Positions 35,531 through 44,478 are shown, counted from the first letter of the stretch. The stretch: 64,000 bases of DNA from Agarivorans sp. Alg241-V36 (GCF_900537085.1 NZ_UNRE01000004.1:62001-126000), one strand, 5' to 3'. Program-made: numbers and translations. Notes: generated by a model not told the origin, from the letters alone.

Positions 35531-36022
35531 ATGGCGAGCAAGCCCAAATCTCGGCTATATAATGACCAAGAATTTCATGACGGAGATGCTCCGCTATACA
35601 GCGGAGATGGCTACAGCTTTAAGCAAGCGCAGGCTATGGCCACGGTGGTTTATCAACCCGCTCACCTTAACCCACAAGCTCCCGCTGGCATGGCTGGACA
35701 AGGTCGTTTAGATGGCACTTGGATTTACAGCGAAGAGCCCGATAAAGCCGAAGGCATACTCGCTAGTGGTATAGAGTTAGTGATGGACTCAAGCCTAGAG
35801 GCCAATGGCAGCATAGGTTTGCACGAACATAGCCACACCGAAGAGCTTTACTATCTGCTCAGTGGCGAACTCATCATTACCGTGATAGAAGGTGAACAAC
35901 AGCAAACTCAGCAACTGAAAGTTGGTGATTCTCACTGTATTCACCCCGGCCAAAGTCACTTTGTGCAAGCTGGATCTACTGGCGCTCGTTTTATTGTGGT
36001 TGCCGCCACAGTTAACAATTAG
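35531..36022 (+). CDS. Cupin domain protein
   Basis: A 163-residue single-domain cupin. The metal-binding motif 1 is GLHEHSHTEELYYLLSGEL (about 97-115) with two His and one Glu, and motif 2 is GDSHCIHPGQSHFV (about 136-149) with a further His. Cupins of this size include sugar isomerases, dioxygenases and sensors, so the reaction cannot be given. AGGAAGATGAA leads to the ATG. It is followed 11 nt later by the oxidoreductase-like gene, suggesting a functional pair. Confidence 0.8.
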   Translation: MASKPKSRLYNDQEFHDGDAPLYSGDGYSFKQAQAMATVVYQPAHLNPQAPAGMAGQGRLDGTWIYSEEPDKAEGILASGIELVMDSSLEANGSIGLHEHSHTEELYYLLSGELIITVIEGEQQQTQQLKVGDSHCIHPGQSHFVQAGSTGARFIVVAATVNN

Positions 36023-36033
36023 GACATCGTAAT

Positions 36034-36966
36034 TTGCCTTCGAACAACACGCCCACTGCCATTAACAGTGCAGCGATTATTGGCTGTAACTGGGGCTTAG
36101 TGCACTTAAATGCCTTGCAGCAAAGCCAAGTTGAGCTTAAAGCCCTACTTGATTTAGACATAAACAAAGCCCAGCACCTAGCTAAGCAACATGGCATTGC
36201 CAATGCCTGCAACGACATCAATCAGCTACCACCGGTAGATTTAGTGATTATTGCCAGTCCTGCAGCCTCGCATTTAGCGCTTATCGAGCATTTTAAGCAC
36301 ACTGCTATCATCTGTGAAAAGCCACTGATGGGCTTAAACGCAGCAGAGCCCTTATCCAGCTGGCCGCAAAATCTATGGGTGAACTATGCCTTTAATTACT
36401 TGGAAAGCGCCCAGCTTATCAATAATTTGTTAGAGCCAGATCAACCAGTGCAAGCTCGCTTAAGCTCACAGGTAAACTTGCCGCTTAATTTTACTTTAGA
36501 ACAGTGGTTTTTAGAGACAGCTAGCCATCCCTTATCTTGGTTATTACATAAACTCGGTGAACCAAAGCAGCTCTCTGCTGAAAAACGCCAAGGGCAGCAA
36601 GATAATCAACACTTAAGCTTAAAACTGGCTTGCAAGCAGCATCAGATTGACGTGGATTTTAGTTTAGGAGGTTCTCCCGGCATCTTTCATCAAATAAGCT
36701 TAACGCAAGGCAACAATAGCATGGTCTTGCAGGGTGAATATGTACCCGGTCATGCCTGGCGTTTTGCGCCGGTATTACTTAATGGCGTAGCGCAAAACCA
36801 AGGGGAATATCACCCGCAAGATTGCTGGTTACAAGCCAATCATCGTTCTACTTCCGCCATCATAGAGCATCTACGAGGTCACATAAGCAAACAGGCATTG
36901 TTAGCCGCTGGCGGATTTAGCCCCCATAAAGCGCTTTGGTTAGAACAAAGCCTACTGGGCGAGTAG
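36034..36966 (+). CDS. Gfo/Idh/MocA-like oxidoreductase, divergent
   Basis: A 310-residue protein resembling Gfo/Idh/MocA dehydrogenases: an N-terminal Rossmann fold (AIIGCNWGLVHLNAL near 14-28), the DLVIIASPAASH strand near 69-80 and the EKP motif in IICEKPLMG near 92-100. The nucleotide loop lacks the usual GxGxxG, and the C-terminal domain is short and poorly recognisable, so catalytic activity is uncertain. The start seems to be TTG at 36034, with AGGA upstream; no early ATG is available. It follows the cupin gene closely. Confidence 0.65.
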   Translation: MPSNNTPTAINSAAIIGCNWGLVHLNALQQSQVELKALLDLDINKAQHLAKQHGIANACNDINQLPPVDLVIIASPAASHLALIEHFKHTAIICEKPLMGLNAAEPLSSWPQNLWVNYAFNYLESAQLINNLLEPDQPVQARLSSQVNLPLNFTLEQWFLETASHPLSWLLHKLGEPKQLSAEKRQGQQDNQHLSLKLACKQHQIDVDFSLGGSPGIFHQISLTQGNNSMVLQGEYVPGHAWRFAPVLLNGVAQNQGEYHPQDCWLQANHRSTSAIIEHLRGHISKQALLAAGGFSPHKALWLEQSLLGE

Positions 36967-37048
36967 CCACACAAAGATAGCGGTTGTTTCTTAAGCTTAA
37001 GCGCGGGAAAATAGCAGCAACTTTCATTATTTGAGCAAAGCGTGAAAA

Positions 37049-37516
37049 ATGAAACTCGATAGTAAAGACAAGTTAATACTCGATTTGCTGCAACGAGACG
37101 TAAGCATCCCGCTCAACGACATCGCCGAACGGGTGGGTTTATCGGCAACCCCTTGCTGGCGTCGAGTGCAAAAACTGGAACAAGCGGGCTTTATTCGCCA
37201 CAAGGTCGCTTTGCTCGATAGAGCTAAACTCAATTTAGGGGTAACGGTGTTTGTTAGTGTGCGCACCTCGCAGCACGACCAACAATGGTTAGATCAATTT
37301 AAGCAAGCCATTCAAGACATCCCAGAGATCATAGAAGCTCACCGTATGAGTGGCAGTATCGACTACTTATTACAGGTGGTGGTGCCTAGCATTGACGACT
37401 ACGACAAAGTATATAAACAACTGATTGAACGCTTGGCATTTACCGACGTAAGCTCTGCTTTTTCTATGGAAGTCATGAAATCGACAACCTCGCTGCCAAC
37501 CCACTATTTAAACTAA
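37049..37516 (+). CDS. Lrp/AsnC family transcriptional regulator
   Basis: A 155-residue regulator with an N-terminal winged helix ([21 protein letters not shown], recognition helix [16 protein letters not shown]) and a C-terminal RAM ligand domain (about 70-150) containing [15 protein letters not shown]. It resembles the Lrp-like subgroup with the CWRRVQ recognition helix. The target and effector are unknown; the neighbouring oxidoreductase/cupin pair is a possible target. It ends 10 nt before mutY. Confidence 0.88.
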   Translation: MKLDSKDKLILDLLQRDVSIPLNDIAERVGLSATPCWRRVQKLEQAGFIRHKVALLDRAKLNLGVTVFVSVRTSQHDQQWLDQFKQAIQDIPEIIEAHRMSGSIDYLLQVVVPSIDDYDKVYKQLIERLAFTDVSSAFSMEVMKSTTSLPTHYLN

Positions 37517-37526
37517 GCAACCTTTA

Positions 37527-38585
37527 ATGACTAACAATTTAGCAAGCTTTTCCAGCCGAGTGGTTACTTGGTATCACCAAGCTGGGCGTAAACACCTGCC
37601 TTGGCAACTAGACAAAACTCCGTATAAAGTTTGGCTGTCGGAAATCATGCTGCAACAAACTCAAGTGGCTACGGTTATTCCTTACTTTGAGCGCTTTATG
37701 CAACGCTTTCCCAAAGTGACTGACTTAGCAAATGCCGATACCGATGAAGTACTGCACCTTTGGACAGGCCTTGGCTATTACGCACGAGCCCGCAATTTGC
37801 ACAAAGCCGCTAAAGTGATTGCCGAACAATATGATGGCCAGTTGCCCGAGGAAATCGAGCAAGTTATTGCCCTACCCGGCATAGGTCGCTCAACCGCTGG
37901 CGCCGTGTTGTCTTTATCCCTAGGGCAATGCCACGCCATTCTCGATGGCAACGTAAAGCGGGTACTCGCTCGCCACCAAGCGATAGCAGGTTGGCCAGGC
38001 AAAAAGCCGGTGGAAAACCAATTGTGGGAACTGGCCGAGGCCAACACGCCTAAACAGCAAACCACCGAGTACAACCAAGCAATGATGGATTTAGGCGCCA
38101 TGGTCTGCACTCGCAGCAAACCTCGTTGTGAGGTTTGCCCAGTGGCCGAAGACTGCCAAGCGCTTAAGTTTCAACGTCAAGGCGACTTCCCCGGCAAAAA
38201 GCCTAAAAAGGTATTGCCAGAAAAGCCAACTCAAATGCTGATTTTGCATTGGCAGCAGGAATTTTTACTCTATCAGCGCCCCATGCAAGGGCTTTGGGGA
38301 GGGCTATATTGCTTTCCGGAAATCAGCCCTGAAGACAGTATTAGTAAATGGCTAAACCAGCAGCAAATGAGCGCTGATGCGATTTATGAGCTCACGCCAC
38401 TGCGCCATACCTTTAGCCACTACCATCTAGACATTCAACCTTCACTGATAGAACTGAGTGAAGCACCTAACTTACAAGTCATGGCAGACAATCAACAACT
38501 TTGGTATAACATGCAACAAGCGCCCAAGGTTGGCTTAGCAGCCGTAACCGAAAAGCTACTAAAAATAGCACAACAAGCACTTTAA
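37527..38585 (+). CDS. mutY: A/G-specific adenine glycosylase MutY
   Basis: Base-excision repair glycosylase (352 aa) that removes adenine opposite 8-oxoguanine. [13 protein letters not shown] carries the catalytic Glu (near residue 43), [12 protein letters not shown] is the helix-hairpin-helix, and [12 protein letters not shown] contains the catalytic Asp. The iron-sulfur ligands follow as C-x6-C-x2-C-x5-C ([17 protein letters not shown]). The C-terminal Nudix-like domain that recognises 8-oxoG is complete. yggX follows as in E. coli. Confidence 0.95.
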   Translation: MTNNLASFSSRVVTWYHQAGRKHLPWQLDKTPYKVWLSEIMLQQTQVATVIPYFERFMQRFPKVTDLANADTDEVLHLWTGLGYYARARNLHKAAKVIAEQYDGQLPEEIEQVIALPGIGRSTAGAVLSLSLGQCHAILDGNVKRVLARHQAIAGWPGKKPVENQLWELAEANTPKQQTTEYNQAMMDLGAMVCTRSKPRCEVCPVAEDCQALKFQRQGDFPGKKPKKVLPEKPTQMLILHWQQEFLLYQRPMQGLWGGLYCFPEISPEDSISKWLNQQQMSADAIYELTPLRHTFSHYHLDIQPSLIELSEAPNLQVMADNQQLWYNMQQAPKVGLAAVTEKLLKIAQQAL

Positions 38586-38633
38586 TTTAGCCTCAGCCCT
38601 CGCATGAATCTGAGCAAGTAAAAAGGATCTACT

Positions 38634-38906
38634 ATGGCTAGAACAGTATTTTGCCAACGTTTAAAGAAAGAAGCCGAAGGCTTAGATTTTCAACTGATTC
38701 CTGGTGATGTGGGCAAGCGTGTTTTTGATAACATCAGTAAAGAAGCCTGGACCGAATGGCAGAAAAAACAAACCATGTTCATCAATGAGAAAAAACTTAA
38801 CTTGATGAATCAAGATGACCGCGAGCTACTGCAAGCAGAGATGGTTAAGTACCTGTTTGAAGATGGTGAAGTGGACATTGAAGGTTACACCCCGCCAAGC
38901 CAATAA
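38634..38906 (+). CDS. yggX: Probable Fe(II)-trafficking protein YggX
   Basis: A 90-residue protein matching the YggX family over its full length: [39 protein letters not shown] and [10 protein letters not shown]-like [17 protein letters not shown]. It is implicated in protecting iron-sulfur clusters and in iron handling. The conserved Cys7 is present. AAGGAT precedes the ATG. It is co-located with mutY and followed by a terminator. Confidence 0.94.
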   Translation: MARTVFCQRLKKEAEGLDFQLIPGDVGKRVFDNISKEAWTEWQKKQTMFINEKKLNLMNQDDRELLQAEMVKYLFEDGEVDIEGYTPPSQ

Positions 38907-38924
38907 ACACCGTGGCTAAACGCA

Positions 38925-38952
38925 AAAAACAGAGCACCGGCTCTGTTTTTTT
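38925..38952 (+). terminator. Rho-independent terminator of mutY-yggX
   Basis: AACAGAGC pairs with GCTCTGTT around ACCG (stem about 38926-38947), followed by a run of T. Confidence 0.92.
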
Positions 38953-38970
38953 GCTTTCTATAATCAAAGA

Positions 38971-39588
38971 TTAGCGATTAGGCGGCACTTGAAAGTATGC
39001 ATTTTCAGTACCTTGGTAAGTACTTAAATCCACCTCTTTCCCTTGGTAGCTCAGCGCTACTTGCGACGGATCACTGACCGTTACCGCAAATGGAGCCTGC
39101 CCTTGCCATTGCTGATAAGCGCCAGCCTCAAGAGTTTGGTTAACTAAAGTGCGCTGCTGGCTATCAACAATACGCAGCTTAATCTCACCATTCACTCTTA
39201 CACTAATAGTCGCCGGACGATAATAATGGCGCGGATAGTCATGCGGATACCAATAGTCCCAAGGATCATCTAACCAATAGATTGGCGGCGGCAATACAAT
39301 AATGGGTGGCAATATCTCTTCTGGCGGGATCACTTCTTCAGGTGGTGGTGCTATAGGTAGTTCAACCTCTGGCTGGTCAAACTCGGGTAATACTTCAGCA
39401 ATCGGAGGCTCAGGCTCTAACTCAGGCAATTGTTCTGGCTCTGGAAAGTCAGGCTCGGGCTCAGGGAAATCTGGCTCAGGAAAGTCCATATCCATGTCCA
39501 TATCAAACTCATCTTCGGCAATTACCGCTGTTGGCATTTGGCCAGCTATAACGAGTAAGATCATAGCAAGGTAGAGCTGTTTCAACAT
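38971..39588 (-). CDS. Secreted Pro/Glu-rich protein with RodZ-like (DUF4115) C-terminal domain
   Basis: A 205-residue exported protein from the ATG at 39588, which has GAGG upstream. A signal peptide (cleaved after AVIA) leads into a Met/Asp run (DMDMDMD) and a long Pro/Glu-rich stalk (FPEPDFPEPEPDFPEPE, then LPPP). An aromatic stretch (YWLDDPWDYWYPHDYPRHYYRP) follows. The last 75 residues (SVRVNGEIKLRIVDSQQ to ENAYFQVP) resemble the C-terminal periplasmic domain of RodZ (DUF4115), including the APFAVTVSDPSQVALSYQGKEVDL core. The function is unknown; an envelope role is inference. Confidence 0.65.
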   Translation of the reverse strand: MLKQLYLAMILLVIAGQMPTAVIAEDEFDMDMDMDFPEPDFPEPEPDFPEPEQLPELEPEPPIAEVLPEFDQPEVELPIAPPPEEVIPPEEILPPIIVLPPPIYWLDDPWDYWYPHDYPRHYYRPATISVRVNGEIKLRIVDSQQRTLVNQTLEAGAYQQWQGQAPFAVTVSDPSQVALSYQGKEVDLSTYQGTENAYFQVPPNR

Positions 39589-39723
39589 AAGCGCCTCAAA
39601 CTTTGGTGTACGCATTATTAGCCTAGCCATTCAAGCTAGTAAAAGCCACTACCACCTTTTGCTAGTTAGCCTCTTTGAGCCTTTCTGGTAAGCTTAATTC
39701 TCATTCGATGAAGGACTGATACT

Positions 39724-40596
39724 GTGGCTTGGCAAATTTTAAGTATTGTTGCACCGCTAATTATTATTGTTGTATTGGGCCTGATTTATGGCCGTAAACA
39801 TCGCCCCGATATTAGCGCGGCAAATCGAATGAATATGGAGATATTCTGCCCAGCCTTAATTTTCTCGGTGCTGGCAAATACCCAATTAGAGCTGGCTGAT
39901 TATAGCGAGCTGCTGCTAGCCTCTATTTGGGTAGTGCTGGGCTCGGGCTTGGTATTACTGCCGCTAATTAAGCCCTTAGGCCTAAAAGCACGTACCTTCT
40001 TGCCACCGATGATGTTCAACAACGCTGGTAACTTAGGGCTACCGCTGATTATTCTAGCCTTTGGCGAAGCCGCCATGCCCATCGCGGTCATTCTGTTTGT
40101 GGTTGAAATGGTCTTACACTTTTCGGTAGGGCTATATTTTATTGATACCAAAGCAAAGCTGCTTTCCACTTTGCGTATTCCGGTGATTGTTGCTGCCATT
40201 GCCGGCATAGCATGGAGTGCCTTAGAACTCTCGCTACCAAAAGTCATTGCTACGCCGGTAGAAATGCTCGGGCAAATATCGGTTCCTCTAATGCTGTTTA
40301 CCTTAGGCGTGAGATTAATTGATGTAGATTTAAAAGACTGGCGTATCGGTATGATTGGCGCTATCGCCTGCCCTCTAAGTGGCTTATTGTGTGCCTTTAT
40401 AGCCATAGCTGTTTTGCCGCTCAACAGCTTACAGCAATCCTGTTTAATTTTGTTTGCTGCTTTACCGCCCGCTGTACTCAACTTTATTATCGCCGAACAA
40501 TATCAAATCGAACCACAACGAGTAGCCTCCATCGTTATGCTGGGAAATATCGCCAGTTTAGTGTTTATACCTTTAGCCTTACTTTGGGTACTTTAA
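39724..40596 (+). CDS. AEC family transporter (auxin efflux carrier type)
   Basis: A 290-residue membrane protein with about ten hydrophobic segments of the AEC/PIN-like family. Diagnostic parts are the N-terminal VLGLIYGRKHRPD, the MFNNAGNLGLPLIILAFGE segment of the crossover region, and VPLMLFTLGVRLID. Bacterial members move dicarboxylates and related anions; the substrate here is unknown. The start codon is GTG at 39724. A strong terminator separates it from the convergent cti gene. Confidence 0.88.
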   Translation: MAWQILSIVAPLIIIVVLGLIYGRKHRPDISAANRMNMEIFCPALIFSVLANTQLELADYSELLLASIWVVLGSGLVLLPLIKPLGLKARTFLPPMMFNNAGNLGLPLIILAFGEAAMPIAVILFVVEMVLHFSVGLYFIDTKAKLLSTLRIPVIVAAIAGIAWSALELSLPKVIATPVEMLGQISVPLMLFTLGVRLIDVDLKDWRIGMIGAIACPLSGLLCAFIAIAVLPLNSLQQSCLILFAALPPAVLNFIIAEQYQIEPQRVASIVMLGNIASLVFIPLALLWVL

Positions 40597-40614
40597 CAGC
40601 GCCTCACCATAAAT

Positions 40615-40645
40615 AAAAAAACCAAGCGAGTCGCTTGGTTTTTTG
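40615..40645. terminator. Bidirectional terminator between the AEC transporter and cti
   Basis: ACCAAGCG (40621-40628) pairs with CGCTTGGT (40632-40639), flanked by A-run and T-run, so it works for both convergent genes. Confidence 0.92.
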
Positions 40646-40659
40646 CCAATAATTCTAGC

Positions 40660-43029
40660 TTAACGGTTTTCTAAGCGGCTGTAATCCAATACACCAGATT
40701 CCAGCGGCTCTGCTTGAAGATAAGCTTGATGGAGGCGGTCGCTAAATGGCCAGAAGTCATTATTGGTTCTGCGAATGCCATAGCGCTTCATGAATGCCTG
40801 GTAACCCTGCTCGTTATGCACTTGCACTAAGCTTTGTTGTAGCTGCTTTAACTCGGATTTTTCTACCTGCCAAAATGCACCAGGATATGCGCCAACTAAG
40901 CCCGGCAATACTGATATAGTGTCTTGATCTGGCAAACGGTTATTATTTTCCAAGAACAAGCTAGAAATGTTGGTATGAGCGTTATGCCTCAATAGCGTGT
41001 AATACTCAGGCTCAACTTGCTCTACATCGTCGACCTGAATAAACACCACTTGCGGTAACAGCTTAATAGCCCCGCCGCGCCAAGCACCAACTTGAATCGC
41101 AAAATCACTAACTTCTCGAGAATAATGCGGCCAGGTAATGTGATGTTTCTGGCTTAAAACTGGCGCAAGTTTCTGGCCAATCATATCAAATAGTTGTTGT
41201 TTGTAAGGCGCATCTTCGCTGTACTCAACGGCGCTTTTAAAGAAGGCCTCTTGCGGGCGAGACTCAACAAAGTCGATAATGTTTTTATCTGCTCCAACAT
41301 ACCAGCTTCGCAGCTCGTCATACCTTACGTCGGCAGGTAAGAACGAAGCAAAACTGCCCTCACCTTCAATACGCAAAAAGTCCATGTATAAACGGGTTAC
41401 TAATTGGTGTCCTAAGTTACCGTAAGGGTCAAAGCCTGCCACCAATAGATAATGAATACGTTCAAACAAGGAGTAATCAATTACCCAAGCCGTTTTTGGT
41501 TGCCGACCTACGGTGCCTTTAACTACGCTGGCACTGTCAAAGTGGCGGAATATGGTAAGTGCGGCATTTGGGTTTTCACCATCACCATCCCACAATAAAT
41601 CAAGATTAAGCAAGGTACTGTCTTGGTTGAGCCACTCATTGGCTTGCTCAATGCTCGCATTCATGTATTTGCGGTGGCGTTTAGAATAGTTAAGCCAAGC
41701 ACTAATAGGCAGCACATTGCTTTGCTCAACCGAAGGCATTCTTAAATGATCACTTTGCTCAACCAAGAACTCAGCTTGTTCTTGTTCGTAGCGATTATCT
41801 GGGTTGGCGAAATAGACCCAGAAGTGGTCTTGAATAACATTTAAGGCCACTTGCCCACGACAAACAGGCCCTTTCATAAAGCCCATAATAAAGGTTTCGG
41901 CGTCATCGAGCATAAAGCGATAACGGCCGTTCACAGTAAGATCTTGGAAGGCCACAAATGGATTACCCGCCACTTTAGGCTCATAACTCGGTAAGCTATC
42001 TACTTGGGTATCTTCACCTAAAAACCACTCTATCCAGCGCTGCTGGCGAGCCTTATCTAAGCGGTATGGGATATGGGTCTTCACCACAATGGTTTCGCGC
42101 TCAGGCGCTAAGCGGTAGTAAACTCGGCTTACATCTGGGTCATCGTAAGGGCGTCGGGTCGCTATTTCATCAATGGGATTGCCCGGCGCGGTACGCGAGC
42201 GTACTAGCTTGAAAAAGGCTGGGCGAGTATTGGGGTCATCATCAAAGTACAGATGAGTAATAAACAAATGCTCGTAAATATAACGCGCCATTAGTTGCTC
42301 TTTGAGCGAATCGCCGTTTAAAAAACCCTCCCAATAAGCAACTTGCTCACCAAGTTGATTATGCGCACTTAAGTCATCGGCCATCGGGGCGCCGCTGGCT
42401 AGCCAAGCAGTCAGCGTATCGAACTCAACATCGCTTATAGCGGGTAAACCATAAGGCATGCCCCACTCAGGGTGAGAAGCTTGTACTTTAGCGTAGCCTT
42501 CAATGCCCACACATTGCTGAGCCCTATCTAAGGCAAAATCGAATGCCTCGGGATCTAAAATCTCATTGCCAGGGTCAACATAATCGCGCTTTTGCTTTAG
42601 CGCTTGATACATAACGCCTGCTTCTAAGTTTGCCTCTTCGCTTTGAATACGCTCATTTAATACTGGGTTAAAACCTTTTTGCCGCCACATTTGTGTCGAT
42701 TTTGCATCGGTATATAAACGGGTGGTAGGTGCGGCGGTAAGGCGGCTGGCGTTATAAACTCGGTCGGTGGTAATACCGCGGTCAATACCCGCTGCTGAGG
42801 TTAGCTTAAGTTGGCAAGGTGCGTCGTAGCAGGCGTGACACATTACGCAGCGCTGGTCCAAAATTGGCTTAACGTCTGCCAAAAATTCAGCCGCAGGAGG
42901 GTGGTTTTCGGAATAAATACGCGTTTGTACTTCCGCTTCACCAAAGCGCTGATCAAACTGATTAACTATCACGCTGGAACAGCCTACAACAAACAGCAGC
43001 CCCCAAAACACACTAAAACGTCGAAACAT
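40660..43029 (-). CDS. cti: Fatty acid cis/trans isomerase
   Basis: A 789-residue periplasmic haem protein that converts cis- to trans-unsaturated fatty acids in membrane phospholipids as a fast response to solvents and heat. The N-terminus carries a signal sequence with VVGC (possible lipobox). The cytochrome c-type haem site CVMCH is near residue 61 in the family context CVMCHACYDAPCQLKLTS. The length and the conserved NPLD-like NPIDEIATRRPYDDP stretch fit the Cti family. It is monocistronic and its promoter should lie in the 340-bp gap upstream. Confidence 0.92.
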   Translation of the reverse strand: MFRRFSVFWGLLFVVGCSSVIVNQFDQRFGEAEVQTRIYSENHPPAAEFLADVKPILDQRCVMCHACYDAPCQLKLTSAAGIDRGITTDRVYNASRLTAAPTTRLYTDAKSTQMWRQKGFNPVLNERIQSEEANLEAGVMYQALKQKRDYVDPGNEILDPEAFDFALDRAQQCVGIEGYAKVQASHPEWGMPYGLPAISDVEFDTLTAWLASGAPMADDLSAHNQLGEQVAYWEGFLNGDSLKEQLMARYIYEHLFITHLYFDDDPNTRPAFFKLVRSRTAPGNPIDEIATRRPYDDPDVSRVYYRLAPERETIVVKTHIPYRLDKARQQRWIEWFLGEDTQVDSLPSYEPKVAGNPFVAFQDLTVNGRYRFMLDDAETFIMGFMKGPVCRGQVALNVIQDHFWVYFANPDNRYEQEQAEFLVEQSDHLRMPSVEQSNVLPISAWLNYSKRHRKYMNASIEQANEWLNQDSTLLNLDLLWDGDGENPNAALTIFRHFDSASVVKGTVGRQPKTAWVIDYSLFERIHYLLVAGFDPYGNLGHQLVTRLYMDFLRIEGEGSFASFLPADVRYDELRSWYVGADKNIIDFVESRPQEAFFKSAVEYSEDAPYKQQLFDMIGQKLAPVLSQKHHITWPHYSREVSDFAIQVGAWRGGAIKLLPQVVFIQVDDVEQVEPEYYTLLRHNAHTNISSLFLENNNRLPDQDTISVLPGLVGAYPGAFWQVEKSELKQLQQSLVQVHNEQGYQAFMKRYGIRRTNNDFWPFSDRLHQAYLQAEPLESGVLDYSRLENR

Positions 43030-43371
43030 AACTCTTCCCTGATACAGCCTTATTACTAGGCTCTTAACAATAGCCTAAGTATATAACAACTAAGCCACTT
43101 AGCGCGCTTCATGATTAAGCATAAGATAAAACTAAATAAAAAATATCACGGCAATTATTAACAGCTATCGCGCTAAAAAAAGCGCTCTCCCGTTCTACAT
43201 TTCAAGCATTGTTCTGAGCAAGACCAGCCCAAATAACAGCTATATGAAGCGCCAAAACAAACAGCCTTTCTCAAGTTTTTTTAATTTTGCATAAATAAAA
43301 TACAAAAAATCACTTGCAAACTAAATGATAATGATTATCATTTAGATATAGAAACAAACGAGGACTTAACA
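43030..43371. other. Divergent intergenic region between cti and the DUF2061 gene
   Basis: About 340 bp, AT-rich. The right part holds the Fur-controlled promoter of the DUF2061 operon. The left part should hold the cti promoter, but no convincing -35/-10 pair was found. Confidence 0.5.
43321..43345 (+). promoter_or_regulatory. Fur box over the promoter of the DUF2061-DUF4250 operon
   Basis: A perfect 25-bp palindrome with core ATGATAATGATTATCAT, matching the Fur consensus GATAATGATAATCATTATC in its repeated GATAAT/ATTATC hexamers. A plausible promoter overlaps it: TTGCAA (43314-43319), 16-bp spacer, TATCAT (43336-43341). Repression by Fur-Fe2+ is expected, so the genes should be induced on iron starvation. 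Confidence 0.88.
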
Positions 43372-43560
43372 ATGATTAAAACATTAACTTTTGCCAGCAT
43401 GCATTTTACCATCGCTTTTTTGGTAACTTGGTTATTAACTGGCGACATGATGATTGGCGGCTTGGTAGCGATTGTAGAACCTGCTGTAAATAGCATCGCT
43501 TATTTTTTCCACGAAAAAGCCTGGATAAGATGGGGCTTCAACCGCCCCCAGCAAGCTTAA
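43372..43560 (+). CDS. DUF2061 small membrane protein, Fur-controlled
   Basis: A 62-residue protein of the DUF2061 family: two hydrophobic segments (about 7-22 and 26-47) and the conserved ending VEPAVNSIAYFFHEKAWIRW. The function is unknown. The ATG lies 27 bp after a perfect Fur box, so it is probably made under iron limitation. The next gene follows 9 nt later and should be in the same transcript. Confidence 0.83.
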   Translation: MIKTLTFASMHFTIAFLVTWLLTGDMMIGGLVAIVEPAVNSIAYFFHEKAWIRWGFNRPQQA

Positions 43561-43569
43561 GGGGCAAAC

Positions 43570-43767
43570 ATGTTAGACCAACAACGCGTTCTGCATATGG
43601 ACATTAATATTTTGGTAAGCATTGTAAATATGCAAATAAGAAATGAGTTTGCTAGTTTTACTGAACTTTGTAAGTTTTATGAGCTGAATCAGAAACAATT
43701 AAGCCAGCGCTTAAACCAGGCGGGTTATCAACTACAAGAGCCACAACAGCAGTTCGTTGCTGCATAA
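43570..43767 (+). CDS. DUF4250 small protein, second gene of the Fur-controlled pair
   Basis: A 65-residue soluble protein resembling the DUF4250 family: MDINILVSIVNMQIRNEF, then FTELCKFYELNQKQLSQRLNQAGY and a Gln-rich end with QF. The helix-turn-helix-like look of the central part could allow nucleic acid binding, but this is not established. AAGGGGC stands before the ATG at 43570; an internal ATG at the MDINIL position is an alternative start. Confidence 0.75.
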   Translation: MLDQQRVLHMDINILVSIVNMQIRNEFASFTELCKFYELNQKQLSQRLNQAGYQLQEPQQQFVAA

Positions 43768-43803
43768 GTCACACTGCTTTACTGCCTGTTTTTAAGGCTA
43801 AGA

Positions 43804-44478
43804 CTATTCATTATTCGCATTCATCGCACTATAAGCGCGATAAGCAAATACCAGAAAGAATGCCTCGAGAACCTGCCCAAATACTCGATTGGCAAACACC
43901 CAAACTGCGGCAGCCTGGTTGTCTAATAGCCAATGATGCAAAGCCCAAACCGGTATCATAGTTATACCCGCTACAACTACCACCCCAGCTAACAATGGCC
44001 ACTTATACGCTTCTGTTTGATTCCAGCTTTCGCTAATCGCTTTAAGCGGACTACTTTTGTTGAGTACGCAGTGTAAATCTGCCACCAGTAAACGGCTGGC
44101 GATAACAATTCCCGGCAATACAAAGAAACTTAAGCCCAGCATAACTAAAGCAAAACAGATCGCCACCACTGTAAACAATAGAGGCCAAATACTTAAGGAA
44201 GCCTGAAAGCAACGCGCTATGGACCAAGGCTGTTGCTGGAACTGCGCCCGCATATACAAGATGATCGCGCCCTGATAAATCGGCTGCATTAATAGGCCGA
44301 TGATCACAAACATCCAGTAATTAGCGGTAGAGGGCTCACTAGGATTCTGAACGTATTGGCTTTGCAGTGCAGCAAAAGGAACAGCAAAGGGCAAAACCAT
44401 TAATGCTAATTGGGTAAAATGCTGACGATAAAAACGTAAGCTATCGGCCAACCAGTCCCATAAACCAACTATTGCCAT
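43804..44478 (-). CDS. Predicted membrane protein, YciC-like (UPF0259)
   Basis: A 224-residue membrane protein with about six hydrophobic segments. The central segment VLPGIVIASRLLVADLHCVL followed by SPLKAISESW is typical of the YciC/UPF0259 and related glycerophosphoryl-type membrane families, whose function is unknown. It ends with a short polar tail. It is preceded by the HAD phosphatase gene on the same strand with 40 nt between them, so they may be co-transcribed. Confidence 0.65.
   Translation of the reverse strand: MAIVGLWDWLADSLRFYRQHFTQLALMVLPFAVPFAALQSQYVQNPSEPSTANYWMFVIIGLLMQPIYQGAIILYMRAQFQQQPWSIARCFQASLSIWPLLFTVVAICFALVMLGLSFFVLPGIVIASRLLVADLHCVLNKSSPLKAISESWNQTEAYKWPLLAGVVVVAGITMIPVWALHHWLLDNQAAAVWVFANRVFGQVLEAFFLVFAYRAYSAMNANNE

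Noticed and set aside
39302-39574. Plus-strand Gly/Ser-rich open frame opposite the Pro/Glu-rich gene
   Set aside because: Antisense of Pro/Glu codon repeats produces Gly/Ser repeats; the signal peptide and terminal domain are on the minus strand.
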